31,523 nt of DNA from a virus: the IMG/VR virus record IMGVR_UViG_3300036768_001377, positions 1 through 31,523 of that record. One strand, written 5' to 3'. A program made the position numbers and the translations under genes. Below, one piece after another: positions 29,073 to 31,523 of the stretch. The notes beneath the pieces were generated by a model. That model worked only from the letters and a program-made list of their open reading frames with translations, was not told the DNA's origin and made no database searches. How positions within the stretch are numbered: position 1 is the first letter of the stretch; each line of letters opens with the position of its first letter.

Positions 29073-30678
29073 CGATTGATCTCATGTACTCGGCACCGTT
29101 GCTCAGGCCGGCCTCTCGTGCCTGTTCCGCGATGCGCGATCTGACTACGAGGTACTGGGCAATCTCCGCATCGAAGGCGGCGTACGTGGCGTCATCCAGG
29201 CCCGGCAGCATCAGCCGGACCCACTTGCAGAGGAGAGCCTCCTCGACCATGGGCAGGGTCCCGGCCGCGGCGACGGCTGCCTGAAAATCGACGACCGCCG
29301 AGGCGAGCTCCTCGCCCGTGAACAGGTCGAACTGCTTCGGATACACCACCTGCACGTTGCGTAATGCAGCCTGGTCAATCCGGCCGTTTCCAGCGACGCA
29401 CAGCGCGAGCTCGGCGATGTCGCGCTCAGCGTTCTCGAGCTTGTCGGCGATGTCCGCCAGCAGATCCGCGCCGTCGCTGTGATCCAGCCGCTTGGAGATG
29501 CCGCTCTGGGCCACGGTCCGACCGGTGGAGCCCATCGCACCGGCCGGTTTCGTCAGACACGCGGCCCGGTCGGCCGCGTCACGCAGGTCGGCCTTGTTCA
29601 GGCGGATCGACTCGGCCCCCTCCTTCGGGAAGGCGAGGACGTCGAATCCCTCGTAGCTGGCGACGGTACCCGAGGCGTTTTTCTTCTTGGGCAGCAGCCA
29701 GTTGGGCCCCACGGGGACGGTCCCATCCGGCTGAACGTAGTCTTCAGGGCCTTGCAGAAGCGGGTGGGCATGAGTCGTGTCGGAGAGGATCAGCTCGCTG
29801 TCGCGGTTGTAGTACTCGCGCTGAAGCTCGGCCAGCACCTCGTAGCGGGGCAGGCCGACGTTGCGGCTGCGCGGCCGGCGGCGGTCGAACAGCCGGACGA
29901 TCGGAACGCGCCCGAAGGGGTGTGTCCCTCGGCGCGTCTCCGCGCCATGCTGGTCGTACCCGACCCAGCCCGCGTCATTCCAATAGCGCCAGTGCGCGAG
30001 GCCGTCTTCCTGCGGCTCTCGGATGAGGCACTCGGCATACCGATCCTGGCCGTCGAGGCGCCACCACACCATGTTCTCTGGCAAAATGTACGAAGCAACG
30101 CAGGCGTCCAGCCCGAGTCGCAGCTCGTCGGCGCGGCTTTGGACACTCTCTCCCGGCGGCACCGGTGGATGGTCCACCAGGATGTCGAGCTGGCCCAGCA
30201 CCAGCATCAGGGGCGCGACCACTTGCGACATCCAGGCGTCGATCGACTGCCGGCGACCAGTCACGTTCTCCCAAAACGCTCGTAGCGCCAGTGATCCGCC
30301 AGCATCTCGGCGGATCTCCTGCTTGTAGATTTTCGACAGGTGGGCCCTGACCGCCTCGGCCACAAACGCCGGCACGGGCGTGCGAGCGCGCCGCAGCTCG
30401 TAGTCGTCATCCGTCGCCTGGCTGGCCTGGTCGGTGCCGATCGGCCGCCCGGCCTGCGGGCTGTAGGCCGCCTCGAAGTCGCTCGGATACTCGCGCTTGT
30501 GCCGGATCAGATTGCGAACCGGCAACCCCCGGCTGTCCAGGCCGTACACCGCCGTGCGATATGCCTCGCCCCCTTCCCATGAGTCCAGCAGCCATCGCCA
30601 GCGAAGCTGATGTGTCGACCACTCGACATGAGGAGCGAGCACCTGGCGTCCATCAGGTAGCGTGATTCGAGGAACCAT
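29020..30678 (-). CDS. Portal protein
   Basis: A 552-aa protein. ATG 30678 (MVPRITLPDGRQ) starts 2 bp past the stop of the 67-aa gene; the longer frame to 30726 overlaps that gene. Portal-like features: N-terminal region with RWRWLLDSWEGGEAYRTAVYG, middle PAFVAEAVRAHLSKIYKQEIRRDAGGSLALRAFWENV, then RVPIVRLFDRRRPRSRNVGLPRYEVLAELQREYYNRDSELILSDTTHAHPLLQGPED. It is the size and order expected (terminase, portal, scaffold, capsid). It forms the dodecameric DNA gate of the head. Confidence 0.78.
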   Translation of the reverse strand: MVPRITLPDGRQVLAPHVEWSTHQLRWRWLLDSWEGGEAYRTAVYGLDSRGLPVRNLIRHKREYPSDFEAAYSPQAGRPIGTDQASQATDDDYELRRARTPVPAFVAEAVRAHLSKIYKQEIRRDAGGSLALRAFWENVTGRRQSIDAWMSQVVAPLMLVLGQLDILVDHPPVPPGESVQSRADELRLGLDACVASYILPENMVWWRLDGQDRYAECLIREPQEDGLAHWRYWNDAGWVGYDQHGAETRRGTHPFGRVPIVRLFDRRRPRSRNVGLPRYEVLAELQREYYNRDSELILSDTTHAHPLLQGPEDYVQPDGTVPVGPNWLLPKKKNASGTVASYEGFDVLAFPKEGAESIRLNKADLRDAADRAACLTKPAGAMGSTGRTVAQSGISKRLDHSDGADLLADIADKLENAERDIAELALCVAGNGRIDQAALRNVQVVYPKQFDLFTGEELASAVVDFQAAVAAAGTLPMVEEALLCKWVRLMLPGLDDATYAAFDAEIAQYLVVRSRIAEQAREAGLSNGAEYMRSIDESGLNNDSIAVSGRIA

Positions 30679-30680
30679 GC

Positions 30681-30884
30681 TCACACCCGCCGCAGTGGCA
30701 CGGCCATCGATCGGAGTCGCACCCACGACTCATCCGCGAGGTCGCCGTGATAGGACAGAGCCGCGGGCATGCCGCTGATGTGGATCAGCAGTTCGCTGGG
30801 CGCGTAGTCGTCGCCCTCGTTGTATTCGACGAGCGAGATCGTCATGAGGTTGATGATCCGGTCGGCGATCACGATGAAACTCAT
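30681..30884 (-). CDS. 67-aa unknown protein between terminase and portal
   Basis: ATG 30884 overlaps the terminase stop by one base (TGATG) and its stop is 2 bp before the portal start, so it is fully embedded in the packaging operon. The sequence MSFIVIADRIINLMTISLVEYNEGDDYAPSELLIHISGMPAALSYHGDLADESWVRLRSMAVPLRRV is beta-rich and compact. A longer frame to 31025 runs antiparallel in the terminase gene and is rejected. Function unknown. Confidence 0.6.
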   Translation of the reverse strand: MSFIVIADRIINLMTISLVEYNEGDDYAPSELLIHISGMPAALSYHGDLADESWVRLRSMAVPLRRV

Positions 30885-31523
30885 CAAAACACCCTCGCGG
30901 CTCGGCGGTAGCGCAACTTCGGGGCAGGTCGACGGCCCTCGGGAAACAGCAAGTGCACCCCCCCGCTGAGAGCGTCGATCAGGTCCTCGTGCGGATGCTG
31001 GGGATCCTCGGGATAATCCTGCCACTGGCCGCCCCGCCGCGCCCGGGCATACGACTTGAAGGCCGCGATGAGGCGTACGCAGCGCGGGTGCACCCGGAGG
31101 TGGACCTGGTCGTCGGCCGAGCGCACCAGGGCCTCGAGCAACCCGAGTCGGGCCGTCACGCTGCCCGGGTACTTGGGCCAGGTCTCGATGCCCTTCTCAC
31201 CGCTGAGCCCGGCGCGCCGGTACTCGGCGATCACTGTCGGACCGACCGGATTGCGGGCCCCGCCGGACGCGTCGGTCGACACCCGCCTCAGACACGACCC
31301 AGCCCGGCGTTCGAGCTCGTCCAGGATGCCCACCGCGGCAGCCTCTGCCGACTGCCCTTCGCTCAAGTACTCGCCGATTACCCAAAGGTCGTCGGCACGC
31401 ATCTGAAACATGACCGCCGCCGTGAACACCCCCGAGTCGACCGAGACATGCACCGGCAACGTCGGGTCGTACTCGGCGTCCACGATGTTGCGGTCATCAA
31501 ACGACCCGAACCACACTCCGTCG
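30884..31523 (-). CDS. Terminase large subunit, C-terminal nuclease part (gene starts at 823)
   Basis: This is the rest of the gene that begins at 823. In the 485-aa joined protein it covers residues from about 275. RNase H-like nuclease acids are visible: VSVDSG (D302), RVSTDASGG (D357) and HEDLIDAL (D453/D456). These cut the concatemer before and after head filling. An internal GTG (31516) could start this fragment if the ends were real, but the conserved-looking sequence FESDYLCLGPRADGVWFGSFDDRN joins perfectly across the ends once the shared CGTCG is counted once. Confidence 0.85.
   Translation of the reverse strand, partial: DGVWFGSFDDRNIVDAEYDPTLPVHVSVDSGVFTAAVMFQMRADDLWVIGEYLSEGQSAEAAAVGILDELERRAGSCLRRVSTDASGGARNPVGPTVIAEYRRAGLSGEKGIETWPKYPGSVTARLGLLEALVRSADDQVHLRVHPRCVRLIAAFKSYARARRGGQWQDYPEDPQHPHEDLIDALSGGVHLLFPEGRRPAPKLRYRRAARVF

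Noticed and set aside
30884-31516. Independent gene starting at GTG 31516
   Set aside because: The nuclease half continues an open frame from the left end; standing alone it would lack the ATPase.

Overview
The window reads as one complete, compact genome of a tailed temperate phage with a long-tailed (siphovirus-like) virion. Its ends cut the large terminase gene in two. The first and last 5 bases are the same (CGTCG), and counting them once joins an N-terminal ATPase half at the left end to a C-terminal nuclease half at the right end in frame. The molecule is therefore circular or circularly permuted, about 31,518 bp. Very high GC, GTG starts, tightly overlapping genes and the style of several proteins (DUF5681 small terminase, the Toprim-like/P-loop replication ATPase, short TQGY-type virion proteins, a type IV pilin-like protein) suggest a Planctomycetota host. 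That host call rests on recognition, not on a search.

Layout, following the mostly minus-strand gene order. A late operon starts with the small terminase (1142) and large terminase (823 through the window ends to 30884). It continues leftward from the right end: a 67-aa protein, portal, coiled-coil scaffold, major capsid protein, a UUCG-loop terminator, connector-type proteins, two surface/adhesion-type proteins, a MuF protein fused to a zinc-metallopeptidase-like domain, a Cys-rich small protein, tail completion and tail tube proteins, tail assembly chaperones with a -1 ribosomal frameshift signal, tape measure, and tail-tip, hub and fibre proteins down to 11676. The plus-strand integrase (10624-11631) converges on it.

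Between 10233 and 10504 lies an attP-like region. It holds the 3' half of a tRNA-Ala(CGC), a second tRNA 3' half (probably Glu, CTC) and a strong terminator. Just beyond it is a promoter with a perfect -35 box, reading leftward into an early operon: three unknown proteins, an Erf-type single-strand annealing protein and the replication ATPase. Directly downstream of the ATPase gene is a 250-bp iteron-like array bounded by a 20-bp inverted repeat, the best candidate for the replication origin.

Beyond the origin are a 34-aa membrane peptide, a type IV pilin-like protein, two small proteins, a ribbon-helix-helix regulator with an operator-like inverted repeat before its start, and a second tyrosine recombinase coupled to a 68-aa protein. 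A plus-strand HTH/Cys-motif protein (1579-2004) separates this block from the terminase genes. I recognise no endolysin or classical holin.

The most unusual items are the phage-borne pilin-like protein beside the candidate origin, the MuF-metallopeptidase fusion with its coupled small partner, the two integrases beside two tRNA 3' halves, and the frameshift signal in the tail chaperone gene.
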